A stretch of 64,000 nucleotides of DNA from Streptomyces sp. S.PB5 (GCF_030403745.1 NZ_JAQMWP010000008.1:62001-126000); one strand, 5' to 3'. Positions 50,368 to 59,025 are shown, counted from the stretch's first letter. Notes: generated by a model from the letters alone, not told the origin. Numbers and translations are program-made.

Positions 50368-51792
50368 TCAGGCCTGCTTCGACGCCAGCTCGATCACCGT
50401 GATGTCCGACGGGGCACCCACCCGGGTCGGCGGCCCCCAGGCGCCGGCGCCACGGCTGACGTAGAGCTGGGTGTCGCCGTAACGTTCCAGCCCCGCAACG
50501 GTCGGGTTCGCGGCCTCCGCGAAGAAGTTGCCGGGCCAGAGCTGGCCGCCGTGGGTGTGGCCGGAGAGCTGGAGGTCGACGCCGTGCTCGACGGCGTCAT
50601 GGATCTGCACCGGCTGGTGAGCGAGGAGCACGCACGCGCGTGCCGTGTCCCGGTCGCCGAGCGCCCTGGCGAAGTCCGGGCCCTGCCCCTCGCTCTCGCC
50701 CGCGATGTCGTTGACACCGGCGAGATCGAAGTACGACAGCTCCGTACGGTCGTTCTCCAGCGGGCGCAGGCCGAGCCGCCGTACCTCCTCGACCCACTGC
50801 TCCGCGCCGGAGAAGTACTCGTGGTTTCCGGTGACGAAGAACGAGCCGTGCCGTGCCCGGAGTCGGGCGAGGGGCGCCGCCGCCGGGCCGAGGTCCTTCA
50901 CACTGCCGTCGACCAGGTCGCCGACGACGGCGATCAGGTCGGGCTGGGTGGAGTTGATCGTGTCGACGACGGTCTGCGCGAAACCGCGGCCGAGGACCGG
51001 GCTGAGGTGGATGTCGCTGACGACGGCGATCCGGTAACCGTGCGCCGCGCGCGGCAGCTTGGCCAGCGGCACGGTGACCCGCTTGACCTTCGGACCGCGC
51101 AGCACGCCGTACGTGCCGTAGCCGACGGTCCCGAGGGCGGCGGCGGCCGCGGCTCCGCCGACGACCCGGGAGACGAAGAGACGGCGGGAGGGGGCGCGGA
51201 GAAGGGACTCGGCGGGGGTGGAGGGGGCAGCCACGCCCGGCGACGCTCCGGAGGCCTGGGCGGCAGGGGTGGCGGCGCTCGGCGACTCTGCGGAGGCGGA
51301 GGGCTCTGTGGAGGCAGCGTGCTCTGTGGAGGTCGTTGCGGCGAGCTGGGCCGGGGCTGCCTGCTGTGAGTCCGTCGCCGACTCGCTCTGCCCCGCTCCC
51401 GCCGGGACCGGCTCCGGCACGCTCGGCACCGGCTGCGCGGGCTGCCGTACCGGCTGCGCCGCGCCCGCGCGTCGCGCGTCCCGCCGTTCCAGGAACCGGC
51501 GCAGCAGGGGTCGTACGACCTCACCCGCCACCACGCCCAGCAGCAGGTAGATCGACAGGGCCAGCCACAGGAAGCCCGGCCAGGCCAGTACGCGCTGGAG
51601 CCAGAAGGGCGCGCCCGTGCGCTCGGCGACGAGCGCGGCGACGGCCAGCACCCAGCCTCCGGCGATCAGCACCGCGCCCAGCCGGCGGCCCCAGCCGGGC
51701 CCGCGGGTCGTGTCGCGGAACAGCCGCCGCCACACGTACCAGTTGGCCGTGACCAGGACGGCAAGGGCGAGCAGCGCGAAGACGATGACCAC
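50368..51792 (-). CDS. membrane-anchored metallophosphoesterase (YkuE-like)
   Basis: This 474-residue protein has three N-terminal helices (MVIVFALLALAVLVTANWYVW, LGAVLIAGGWVLAVAALVAE, LALSIYLLLGVVAG), a Ser/Ala/Pro-rich linker and a Tat-like RRLFVSRVVGGAAAAAALG. The calcineurin-like phosphatase domain follows: VVSDIHLSP, VVGDLVDGS, GNHEYFSG, LLAHQP and SGHTHGGQLWP, which supply the two-metal site. Family members hydrolyse phosphodiesters of lipids or UDP-sugar intermediates. Its 3' end has a 12-bp direct repeat (50356, 50373). Confidence 0.9.
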   Translation of the reverse strand: MVIVFALLALAVLVTANWYVWRRLFRDTTRGPGWGRRLGAVLIAGGWVLAVAALVAERTGAPFWLQRVLAWPGFLWLALSIYLLLGVVAGEVVRPLLRRFLERRDARRAGAAQPVRQPAQPVPSVPEPVPAGAGQSESATDSQQAAPAQLAATTSTEHAASTEPSASAESPSAATPAAQASGASPGVAAPSTPAESLLRAPSRRLFVSRVVGGAAAAAALGTVGYGTYGVLRGPKVKRVTVPLAKLPRAAHGYRIAVVSDIHLSPVLGRGFAQTVVDTINSTQPDLIAVVGDLVDGSVKDLGPAAAPLARLRARHGSFFVTGNHEYFSGAEQWVEEVRRLGLRPLENDRTELSYFDLAGVNDIAGESEGQGPDFARALGDRDTARACVLLAHQPVQIHDAVEHGVDLQLSGHTHGGQLWPGNFFAEAANPTVAGLERYGDTQLYVSRGAGAWGPPTRVGAPSDITVIELASKQA

Positions 51793-51834
51793 GGAGGCGT
51801 ATCCCTTGTTCTCGGTGGTGGTGCCGGGGGTTGG

Positions 51835-52077
51835 TTATGACGTGCGGCGCAGTGCGCGTACGCCGCGCAACCCGATGCCCCCGACGACCGTCCCCAATAC
51901 GAAGGAGACGACGGCGAGCAGCAGGTGCACCCAGAAGTACGCGGTCGGGTCGCCCGCGTCGTCGAACGCGAGCCCGCTGCCGTCCTTGACGAGATTCTTG
52001 ACGAAAGTGATCCAGATGACCCAGCTCCACACCCCGAAGGCGAGCAGGAACCAGGAGACGGGGCGGCTGAGCTTCAT
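51835..52077 (-). CDS. small membrane protein, SCO4848-like
   Basis: This 80-residue protein has two helices (VSWFLLAFGVWSWVIWITFVKNLV and AYFWVHLLLAVVSFVLGTVVGGIGLRGV). This is the short conserved Streptomyces membrane protein usually found beside the D,D-carboxypeptidase gene, which here starts 92 bp away on the other strand. Its function is unknown. The ATG at 52077 gives the full helical hairpin; longer frames are antisense artefacts. Confidence 0.75.
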   Translation of the reverse strand: MKLSRPVSWFLLAFGVWSWVIWITFVKNLVKDGSGLAFDDAGDPTAYFWVHLLLAVVSFVLGTVVGGIGLRGVRALRRTS

Positions 52078-52168
52078 ACGCCCAGTATCTCCGCCCGGTG
52101 CCCGGCTCCTCGGCCGGGGTGGAGAGGGCGGCAAGACTTCCCGGCGCTCGGCATGTACGTTTCCGCTC

Positions 52169-53503
52169 GTGCCCGCTCCCAAGAAGACCGCCAGGGGCTC
52201 CCTGCTGGTCACTTCCGCCGCCCTGACGTCCTTCGCGCTGACCGCAGCGCCCGCCTTCGCGGCCCCCGCTCCGGCCCCGTCGAGTTCGGCCTCGGCTTCG
52301 AGTTCGGCGTCGGCTTCGAGTTCGGCGTCGGCTTCGACCAGCCCGTCGGCCACTCCCCCGGCGAACATGTCGACCGTGGGCGGCGCCCGGCTCGGGCAGG
52401 CGGGGACGCAGGCCAATCTGGCGACCGGGGTGCCGGTGCTGCCGAAGGACATCACCGCGCGGTCGTGGATCGTGGCCGACGCCGAGTCCGGCGATGTGCT
52501 CGCCGCGCACAACGCGCACTGGCGGCTGGCCCCGGCGAGCACCCTGAAGATGCTGTTCGCCGACACCGTCCTGCCGAAGTTCCCGAGCACGGCCAAGCAC
52601 AAGGTGGTCCCCTCCGACCTCGCGGGCGTCGGCGCCGGCTCCAGCATGGTCGGGATAAAGGAGGACGAGACGTACACCGTCCGCGATCTGTGGCTCGGTG
52701 TCTTCCTGCGCTCGGGCAACGACGCCGTGCATGTGCTCTCCGCGATGAACGGCGGCGTGAAGAACACCGTCCAGCAGATGAACGAGCACGCCGAGGAGCT
52801 CCAGGCCCTCGACACGCATGTGGTCAGCCCGGACGGCTACGACGCCGAGGGACAGGTGTCGAGCGCGTACGACCTGACGCTGTTCGCCCGCTCCGGACTT
52901 CAGAAGAAAGATTTCCGCGAGTACTGCTCGACGGTCACCGCGAAGTTCCCGGGCGAGACCAAGAAGAACAAGAAGGGCAAGAAGGTCCGCGGGTCCTTCG
53001 AGATCCAGAACACCAACCGGCTGCTGTCCGGCGACTCCGACATCGACGTCTACCAGGGCATCGCCGGCGTCAAGAACGGCAACACCACCAACGCCGGCGC
53101 CACCTTCACCGGCGTCGCCGAGCGGGGCGGCAAGGTGCTGCTCGTCACGGTCATGAACCCCGAGAAGGACGAGCACAACGAGGTCTACAAGGAGACCGCG
53201 AAGCTCTTCGACTGGGGCTTCAAGGCCGCGGGCAAGGTCGAGCCGGTGGGCGAGCTGGTCCCGCCGAAGGGCACGGCCCAGGCGAGCGCCCAGCCGGGGG
53301 CCGACGACGACGGCCAGGCGGGCGGCGCCTCCGCCTCCGCGTCCGCCCCGGGCAAGCCGGTGGCGGCCGCGGTCGAGGAGAGCTCCGGCGGCATCGGCAT
53401 AGCGCTGGCCATCACCGGCGGCGTGCTGGTGCTCCTGGCGGCCGGCGCGTTCCTGGTCAACCGCCGGTGGCCGCTGCCGGATCTCGTACGTCGTCGCCGC
53501 TGA
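52169..53503 (+). CDS. D-alanyl-D-alanine carboxypeptidase, membrane-anchored
   Basis: This 444-residue serine peptidase trims pentapeptide stems. The signal peptide (SLLVTSAALTSFALTAAPAFAA) is followed by a Ser/Ala repeat linker. The catalytic domain has PASTLKML (SxxK nucleophile), RSGNDA (SxN) and KNGNTT in place of KTG, as in other actinobacterial members. A Lys-rich loop (KKNKKGKKVRG) precedes the latter. The C-terminus has an Ala/Ser linker, one transmembrane helix (IALAITGGVLVLLAAGAFLV) and a basic anchor. GTG at 52169 is preceded by TACGTT, so the transcript may be leaderless. It overlaps the convergent YihY-family gene by 47 bp. Confidence 0.9.
   Translation: MPAPKKTARGSLLVTSAALTSFALTAAPAFAAPAPAPSSSASASSSASASSSASASTSPSATPPANMSTVGGARLGQAGTQANLATGVPVLPKDITARSWIVADAESGDVLAAHNAHWRLAPASTLKMLFADTVLPKFPSTAKHKVVPSDLAGVGAGSSMVGIKEDETYTVRDLWLGVFLRSGNDAVHVLSAMNGGVKNTVQQMNEHAEELQALDTHVVSPDGYDAEGQVSSAYDLTLFARSGLQKKDFREYCSTVTAKFPGETKKNKKGKKVRGSFEIQNTNRLLSGDSDIDVYQGIAGVKNGNTTNAGATFTGVAERGGKVLLVTVMNPEKDEHNEVYKETAKLFDWGFKAAGKVEPVGELVPPKGTAQASAQPGADDDGQAGGASASASAPGKPVAAAVEESSGGIGIALAITGGVLVLLAAGAFLVNRRWPLPDLVRRRR
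52280..52333 (+). repeat. three 18-bp in-frame repeats
   Basis: TCGAGTTCGGCGTCGGCT (first copy with one change) repeats three times and encodes a Ser/Ala linker (SSSASA) in the carboxypeptidase. Copy number changes would keep the frame and alter tether length. Confidence 0.85.
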
Positions 53504-54380
53504 CGTCCTCGGCCTGCTCGGCGTGCTCGGCCTCCTTGCTCGGCGTCGCCGTCCAGGCGGCGCAGAACAGGACGAGTTTCGACGTGAAGTTGATCCACAG
53601 CAGCAGGGCGATCGGCACCCCGAACGCGCCGTACATGCTCTTCGACGCCACGCCCTGCATATAGCCGCTGAGCAGCAGCTTCAGCAGTTCGAACCCGACC
53701 GCGCCGATGAGCGCCGCCACCAGCAGCCGGCGGCGCGTCGGCTGGACGCCGGGCAGCAGGGTGAGGACGTAGAGCAGCAGCAGGAAATCGGCGAGTACGG
53801 CGATCAGGAGCGCGGCGGTCCGCAGCAGCACCGCGCCCCAGCCCTCGCGGTCGATGCCGATCTCGTCGCTGATCCAGCCGACCATGGCGGAGCCGACGGT
53901 CGACGCGGCAATCGTGACGAGAAGCGCGCCGCCCAGGCCGAGGAGGACTCCCGCGTCCTTGGCCTTGCGCAGGACCGGGTTCTCCTCGTCGTCGGGCAGC
54001 TCCCACACCGCGCGCAGGCACTCGCGCATGTTGCCGACCCAGCCGATGCCGGTGAAGAGCAGCAGGGCGCCGGCGATGAGGCCGATGGTGCCCGCGTTGG
54101 CGACCAGGTTGTCGATGTCGAGCTGGTCGGAGATGCCGGGGACCTGGTCGGCGATCTTGTCCTGCAGTTCGTCCTGCTGGGACTTGCTGAGGGTCGCGGC
54201 GGCGACCGCCGCGGCCACGGTCAGCAGCGGGAACAGCGCGACAAAGCTGATGAACGTCATCGCGGCGGCGAGCCGCGTCCACTTCACCCGGTCCAGACGC
54301 TCGTACGACCGCCACGCGTGCGTGGCCATCAGCCGGGTCGCCGCCGGCCCGACTACGGGGAGTTTCTTCAGCCAGTCCAT
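53457..54380 (-). CDS. YihY/BrkB-family inner membrane protein
   Basis: This 307-residue protein has about six helices: an amphipathic start (MDWLKKLPVVGPAATRLM), AAAMTFISFVALFPLLTVAAAVAA, GTIGLIAGALLLFTGIGWVGNMRECL, AGVLLGLGGALLVTIAAST, LIAVLADFLLLLYVLTLLPGV and YGAFGVPIALLLWINFTSKLVLFCAAW. The AAAMTFISFVALFPLL and GxGW-N-R pattern marks YihY (formerly, and wrongly, RNase BN). The function is unknown. The ATG at 54380 follows GAGGG. The acidic C-terminal tail is encoded opposite the end of the carboxypeptidase gene. Confidence 0.87.
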   Translation of the reverse strand: MDWLKKLPVVGPAATRLMATHAWRSYERLDRVKWTRLAAAMTFISFVALFPLLTVAAAVAAATLSKSQQDELQDKIADQVPGISDQLDIDNLVANAGTIGLIAGALLLFTGIGWVGNMRECLRAVWELPDDEENPVLRKAKDAGVLLGLGGALLVTIAASTVGSAMVGWISDEIGIDREGWGAVLLRTAALLIAVLADFLLLLYVLTLLPGVQPTRRRLLVAALIGAVGFELLKLLLSGYMQGVASKSMYGAFGVPIALLLWINFTSKLVLFCAAWTATPSKEAEHAEQAEDVSGDDVRDPAAATGG

Positions 54381-54403
54381 GATCTGAATCTGCCCTCGAT
54401 GAC

Positions 54404-54560
54404 CTAGGTGCGGAACATACGGAAGCCCCCTGTGCGTGTACCCCAAAAGCGCAGCACAGTGGCGAGCGCCACGCCGGTTCCCGCGCCGGGGACGGTGTCG
54501 GCGGTCCGTGAGGTGAGACCGAGGCCGTAGTGACTGACGGTGAGACCGCCGTCGGCGGCG
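54404..54560 (-). pseudogene. C-terminal relic of a GtrA-family membrane protein
   Basis: A minus-strand frame ending at 54404 reads GLTVSHYGLGLTSRTADTV, then GAGTGVALATVLRFWGTRTGGF. This resembles the final helices of actinobacterial GtrA proteins, which end in a GVGLGTLFRFWSYRTWVFR-like pattern. The three preceding helices are missing and no start precedes it. It sits between the UbiA-like gene and the YihY gene. In mycobacteria a GtrA protein (Rv3789) accompanies the DPA genes. Confidence 0.55.
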
Positions 54561-54599
54561 GCGAAGCCGAGGGGTCCCCTTCGGGTCGCTGCCGAGTCG

Positions 54600-55586
54600 C
54601 TACCAGTGGGCCACCGCCAGCCCGTACATCGCGAGCCACACCAGCCCGATGACGGCGAGGGCGCGGTCGCGCAGGACGACCTCCTCGGGTTCCCCGGCCG
54701 TCCCGCGGTCGGCGAAGACGGCGTAGCGCAGCACGGCCAGGATGAAGGCGACCACGGAGAGCTGGCGCCAGGGCAGCACACCACTGGGCGTCCCGCCCTC
54801 CTCCAGGGCCCACAGGCAGTACCCGAGGACGGCGACCCCGGCCGCCAGCTGCCAGACGAAGCGCAGGTATCCGGTCGTGTATTCGGTCAGCAACGCGCGC
54901 GTGGCGCCCGCCTCGCCCGCCATCTGCACGGCCTCCGAGTAGCGCTTGGCCGCGACCATGAACAGCGCCCCGAACCCGGTCGTGATCAGAAACCAGCGTG
55001 ACAGCGGAATCCCGAGGGCGAGTCCGCCGGCCATCGCCCGCATGAGGAAGCCGGTCGTGACGACGACGAGGTCCACGACGAGGACGTGCTTGAGGCTGAC
55101 GCAGTAGGCCAGCTGCATGGCCAGGTAGGCGGTCAGCAGGGCCGGGACGAGGGGCGGGGTGAGCCAGACGGCCAGGGCGGGCGCCGAGGCGGCCAGAACG
55201 CCTCCCACGGCGTACGCGACGGGTGCGGGGACCTGTCCCGCGGCGACCGGGCGGTTGCGCTTGGTGGGGTGGGCGCGGTCGGCCTCGGCGTCACGGGCGT
55301 CGTTGATCAGATAGACGGCGGCGGCGCAGGCCGTGAACAGCGCGAAGACCAGGGCGAGCCGGGTGAGGGCGTGCGGGGCGAAGAGCTGTCCCGCGGCGGC
55401 CGGGGCGGCGACGACGAGGACGTTCTTGACCCACTGCTTGGGGCGGGCGGTGCGGAGCAGACCGCGCAGGAGGGACAGGAGGGAGGTGTCGTGGGGTGGT
55501 GGGGTACGGCGTGGGGGCGTGCGCTGCTCCAAGAGCGCCGTGCTCTTGGGGTGCGCGCCGTTCGTGAGCGGCGCTGTCTCAGTCAT
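54600..55586 (-). CDS. UbiA-family decaprenyl-phosphate phosphoribosyltransferase-like enzyme
   Basis: This 328-residue prenyltransferase has eight or nine helices. LLRTARPKQWVKNVLVVAAPAAAGQL is the N-terminal substrate loop typical of Rv3806c (UbiA) homologues. NDARDAEADRAHPTKRNRP is the first metal/diphosphate Asp motif, and YSEAVQMAGEAGATRALLTEYT lies in the second cytosolic loop. It should transfer 5-phosphoribose from PRPP to a polyprenyl phosphate, step one of DPA synthesis. The ATG at 55586 lies inside the end of the PAP2 gene (ATGACTGA), so the two are coupled. Confidence 0.87.
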   Translation of the reverse strand: MTETAPLTNGAHPKSTALLEQRTPPRRTPPPHDTSLLSLLRGLLRTARPKQWVKNVLVVAAPAAAGQLFAPHALTRLALVFALFTACAAAVYLINDARDAEADRAHPTKRNRPVAAGQVPAPVAYAVGGVLAASAPALAVWLTPPLVPALLTAYLAMQLAYCVSLKHVLVVDLVVVTTGFLMRAMAGGLALGIPLSRWFLITTGFGALFMVAAKRYSEAVQMAGEAGATRALLTEYTTGYLRFVWQLAAGVAVLGYCLWALEEGGTPSGVLPWRQLSVVAFILAVLRYAVFADRGTAGEPEEVVLRDRALAVIGLVWLAMYGLAVAHW

Positions 55587-56133
55587 GTGCGCCCCCTCTC
55601 ATCCAGCGCGCTCCCGCGCACGCGGTGAGCGCCCCCAGGGCCGCGCCGGCCGCGACGTCCGAGGGGTAGTGGACTCCGACGACAAGGCGCGAGACGCACA
55701 TGGCGGTGGCGAACGGCGGGACCGCACGCGCCCCCAGCGCGCCGAAGGCGACCGCGGCGGCCGCCGCGGAGGTCGCGTGCGAGCTCGGGAAGGAGTGGCG
55801 CCCTGCGGTGGGCACGAGGGGTTCGACGTGCGTAGGGCGCGGGCGGCGCACCACCCTTTTCACGCCCATGCTGACGAGGTGCGCGCCCGCGACGAGCGCT
55901 GTCCCGCGCAACCAGGCGCCGCGTCGCGCGCCGTCCACGGCGGCTCCGGCGAGGCCTGCCACGAGCCACAGCGCGCCGTGCTCACCGGTCCGGGACAGGG
56001 CGCGGGCGGTGCCGGCGACGCGCGGGTCGGCGCCGTACTCCCGGAACGCGGAAAGGATTCGGCGGTCCAGTCCGCAGAAGCCGCCGAAGTCGTCGAGATC
56101 GCCGAGGTCGCCGAAGCCGTCGAGTGGGTCCAT
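55579..56133 (-). CDS. PAP2-superfamily phosphatase, probable polyprenylphosphoryl-5-phosphoribose phosphatase
   Basis: This 184-residue membrane phosphatase has the catalytic triad motifs KRVVRRPRP, PSSHATS (with PSSH for PSGH) and SRLVVGVHYPSDV. The N-terminus is Asp/Gly-rich. In the mycobacterial DPA pathway a PAP2 enzyme (Rv3807c) follows UbiA and removes the 5-phosphate. The same adjacency and coupling here support that role; a general lipid phosphatase is the alternative. It is divergent from the DprE1-like gene. Confidence 0.85.
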   Translation of the reverse strand: MDPLDGFGDLGDLDDFGGFCGLDRRILSAFREYGADPRVAGTARALSRTGEHGALWLVAGLAGAAVDGARRGAWLRGTALVAGAHLVSMGVKRVVRRPRPTHVEPLVPTAGRHSFPSSHATSAAAAAVAFGALGARAVPPFATAMCVSRLVVGVHYPSDVAAGAALGALTACAGARWMRGGAHD

Positions 56134-56276
56134 GTGGAGTCACTGTTCACGTCAACACCGCGATAACTCCGGCAATATTGAGCGACATCCCATTAATCAC
56201 CCATTTCGGGGAGAGTATGAATGCCCCGGGATGTTTGAAAACCAATCGCCCACTTAAGGGCGATACGGTCACCGGC

Positions 56277-57626
56277 ATGTCTGCCGAGACCGTTTCCGTC
56301 ACGGGATGGGGCCGCACGGCACCCACAGCGGCCCGTCTGATCCGCCCCAGGACCTACGAGGAGGCCGCGGCCGCCGTCCGGGGCTGCGGAGCCCGGGGGG
56401 GCATCCCACGAGGCCTGGGACGGGCGTACGGGGACGCGGCGCAGAACGCCGGCGGGGCCGTGCTCGACATGACGGGCCTGGACCGCGTCCATGTGATCGA
56501 CGCCGACAACGGCATCGTCCTGTGCGACGCGGGCGTCTCCCTGCACCGGCTGATGCGGGTCCTGCTGCCCCTCGGCTGGTTCGTGCCCGTGACGCCCGGC
56601 ACCCGCTGGGTCACCGTCGGCGGGGCGATCGGGGCCGACATCCACGGCAAGAACCACCATGTCTCCGGGTCCTTCGCCCGGCACGTGCTCTCCTTCGAAC
56701 TTCTCACCGCCGACGGGGAGGTCCGCACGGTGAGCCGTGGCACGCCCCTGTTCGACGCGACCACGGGCGGCATGGGCCTGACCGGCGTGATCCTGACCGC
56801 GACGGTCCAGCTCCAGCGGGTGGAGACCTCGCTGATGTCGGTCGACACCGAGCGGGCGCACGACCTGGACGACCTGATGGCCCGGCTGTCGGCCACCGAC
56901 CACCAGTACCGCTACTCGGTCGCCTGGATCGACCTGCTCGCCCGCGGCGCGGCGACCGGACGCGCGATCCTGACCCGCGGCGACCACGCCCCCCTGGAGA
57001 CACTGGGCACGCGCGCGCGTAGGGACCCGCTGGCCTTCCGCACCTCCCGACTCCCGGCCGCACCCGCCTTCCTCCCCGAGGGCCTGCTCACCCGCACGAC
57101 GGTCGGCCTGTTCAACGAGCTCTGGTACCGCACGACCCCACGCGCGCGTACCGGCCGGCTCCAGACGATCCCGGGCTTCTTCCACCCCCTGGACGGCGTC
57201 CCCCACTGGAACCGCGTCTACGGCCGCGGCGGCTTCGTGCAGTACCAGTTCGTCGTCGGACACGGCCAGGAGGAGGCCCTGCGCCGGATCGTGCGGCGCG
57301 TCTCGGAACACCGCTGCCCGTCCTTCCTGGCCGTCCTCAAGCGGTTCGGGGACGCCGACCCGGGCTGGCTCTCCTTCCCGGTGCCCGGCTGGACCCTCGC
57401 TCTGGACATCCCGGCGGGCCTGCCGGGGCTGGCCGCCTTCCTCGACGAGCTGGACGAGGAGGTGGTCACCGCGGGAGGCCGCGTCTACCTCGCCAAGGAC
57501 GCCCGCCTGCGCCCCGAACTCGTCCCGTCGATGTACCCGCGCCTGGACGACTTCCGGGCCCTGCGCGCCGAGTTGGACCCGCGCGGGGTGTTCGTCTCCG
57601 ACCTGTCCCGCCGCCTCGCCCTCTAG
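56277..57626 (+). CDS. dprE1: DprE1-like decaprenylphosphoryl-beta-D-ribose oxidase
   Basis: This 449-residue FAD oxidase has a PCMH/VAO-type FAD domain (IPRGLGRAYGDAAQN, TPGTRWVTVGGAIGADIHGKNHH) and the DprE1 C-terminal part (FLAVLKRFG...LSFPVPGWTLALDIP...YLAKDARLRPE...MYPRLDDFRALRAELDPRGVFVSDLSRRL). It should oxidise the ribose 2-OH as the first half of epimerisation to arabinose. The position equivalent to Mycobacterium Cys387 (motif PGWNICVDFP) is Ala375 here. The ATG at 56277 lies 8 bp after TACGGT, perhaps leaderless; an upstream ATG at 56218 seems less likely. Confidence 0.9.
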   Translation: MSAETVSVTGWGRTAPTAARLIRPRTYEEAAAAVRGCGARGGIPRGLGRAYGDAAQNAGGAVLDMTGLDRVHVIDADNGIVLCDAGVSLHRLMRVLLPLGWFVPVTPGTRWVTVGGAIGADIHGKNHHVSGSFARHVLSFELLTADGEVRTVSRGTPLFDATTGGMGLTGVILTATVQLQRVETSLMSVDTERAHDLDDLMARLSATDHQYRYSVAWIDLLARGAATGRAILTRGDHAPLETLGTRARRDPLAFRTSRLPAAPAFLPEGLLTRTTVGLFNELWYRTTPRARTGRLQTIPGFFHPLDGVPHWNRVYGRGGFVQYQFVVGHGQEEALRRIVRRVSEHRCPSFLAVLKRFGDADPGWLSFPVPGWTLALDIPAGLPGLAAFLDELDEEVVTAGGRVYLAKDARLRPELVPSMYPRLDDFRALRAELDPRGVFVSDLSRRLAL

Positions 57627-57663
57627 CCCTGGCCATTCCAGGCAACCTCTAGGAGCTGCTGTC

Positions 57664-58419
57664 GTGAAGGACGCCTTCGGCCTCCCCCAGTCCCTGCTCG
57701 TCCTCGGTGGCTCGTCCGAGATCGCGCTGGCCACCGCCCGCCGTCTGGTCGCCCGCCGCTGCCGCACGGTCTGGCTGGCGGGCCGCCCCTCCGAGGCGCT
57801 GGAACGCTCCGCGGCCGACCTTCGCGCCATGGGCGCCGACGTGCACACCGTCGCCTTCGACGCGCTGGACCCCGAGTCCCACGAGACGGTCCTCGGCAAG
57901 GTCTTCGCCGAGAGCGACATCGACATGGTGCTGCTCGCCTTCGGCATCCTCGGCGACCAGGCCCACGACGAACGCGAACCGGTGAGCGCGGTGCGGGTCG
58001 CCCAGACCAACTACACGGGCGCGGTCTCGGCGGGGCTGGTCTCCGCGCGCGCGTTGCAGACGCAGGGCCACGGCTCCCTGGTCGTCCTCTCCTCGGTCGC
58101 CGCCGAGCGCCCCCGCCGCTCCAACTTCATCTACGGCTCCAGCAAGGCCGGCCTGGACGCCTTCGCCCAGGGCCTGGGCGACGCCCTGCACGGCACGGGC
58201 GTGCACGTCATGGTCGTACGCCCCGGATTCGTGCACACCAGGATGACGGCGCACCTCCGGGAGGCACCACTGGCGACGACGCCGGAGGAGGTGGCCACGG
58301 CGATCGAGGTGGGGCTGCGGCGGCGGTCGGAGACGGTGTGGGTGCCGGGGGCGTTGAGGGTGGTGATGTCGGCGCTGCGGCACGCACCGCGGGAGGTGTT
58401 CCGGCGGCTGCCGATCTGA
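57664..58419 (+). CDS. dprE2: DprE2-like SDR reductase
   Basis: This 251-residue short-chain dehydrogenase has the nucleotide motif LLVLGGSSEIALATARRL, where GG(S/T)SEIA is typical of DprE2. The catalytic Ser is in VVLSSVAAERPRRSN, followed by YGSSKAGLD (Tyr and Lys). It reduces the 2-keto intermediate made by DprE1 to give polyprenylphosphoryl arabinose. GTG at 57664 has AGGAG upstream, 37 bp after dprE1. It is the last gene of the pair and ends 30 bp from a convergent gene. Confidence 0.9.
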   Translation: MKDAFGLPQSLLVLGGSSEIALATARRLVARRCRTVWLAGRPSEALERSAADLRAMGADVHTVAFDALDPESHETVLGKVFAESDIDMVLLAFGILGDQAHDEREPVSAVRVAQTNYTGAVSAGLVSARALQTQGHGSLVVLSSVAAERPRRSNFIYGSSKAGLDAFAQGLGDALHGTGVHVMVVRPGFVHTRMTAHLREAPLATTPEEVATAIEVGLRRRSETVWVPGALRVVMSALRHAPREVFRRLPI

Positions 58420-58449
58420 TCGGTTCTTGCGAACGCCGGTGCAGCCTGT

Positions 58450-59025
58450 CTAGGCCGTGGTCCCCTGCTGCACCGGTGCGGAAGCCTGCGGCGGCACCAC
58501 CGCACCCCCGAACGTGTACTCACGCAACTTCCGCCACACCCCGTCCGCACCCTGCTCGTAGAGCGCGAACCCGGTGCACGGCCACTCGGCGGCGAAGTCG
58601 GCGAGCTCGTCGTACGCGCGGTCCATCGCCTCCTCGTCGATGCCATGGGCGACGGTCACATGCGGGTGGTACGGGAACTGCAGCTCACGCGCGACCGGAC
58701 CGGACGCGTCACGTACCTGCTTCTGCAGCCAGGTGCACGCTTCGGCGCCCTCCACGACCTGGACGAAGACGACCGGTGACAAGGGCCGGAACGTCCCCGT
58801 GCCGGCCAGCTTCATCGGGAACGGCCGGCCCGCCGCGGCGACCTCGGTGAGGTGCGTCTCGATGGCCGGCAGCTCACTGCCGTCGACCTCGGTCGGCGGC
58901 AGCAGCGTGACGTGCGTGGGGATGCCGTGCGCCGCGGCGTCGCCGAAGCCCGCGCGCAGCTGTTGGAGCAGGCTGCCATGAGGCTCCGGGACCGCGATCG
59001 ACACGCCGATCGTTACGGTCCCCAC
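58450..59025 (-). CDS. 2'-5' RNA ligase/2H phosphoesterase family protein
   Basis: This 191-residue protein has the two HxT motifs of the 2H superfamily: THVTLLPPTEV (~38) and YHPHVTVAHGIDEEAMDRAY (~128). GVSIAVPEPHG opens it, and FRPLSPVVFVQVVEG lies in the central sheet. Such enzymes hydrolyse cyclic nucleotide or 2',3'-cyclic phosphates; the natural substrate is unknown. GTG at 59025 has AGGAGA at 6 nt. It lies downstream of trpS on the same strand (151-bp gap), a conserved Streptomyces pairing. Confidence 0.87.
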   Translation of the reverse strand: MGTVTIGVSIAVPEPHGSLLQQLRAGFGDAAAHGIPTHVTLLPPTEVDGSELPAIETHLTEVAAAGRPFPMKLAGTGTFRPLSPVVFVQVVEGAEACTWLQKQVRDASGPVARELQFPYHPHVTVAHGIDEEAMDRAYDELADFAAEWPCTGFALYEQGADGVWRKLREYTFGGAVVPPQASAPVQQGTTA

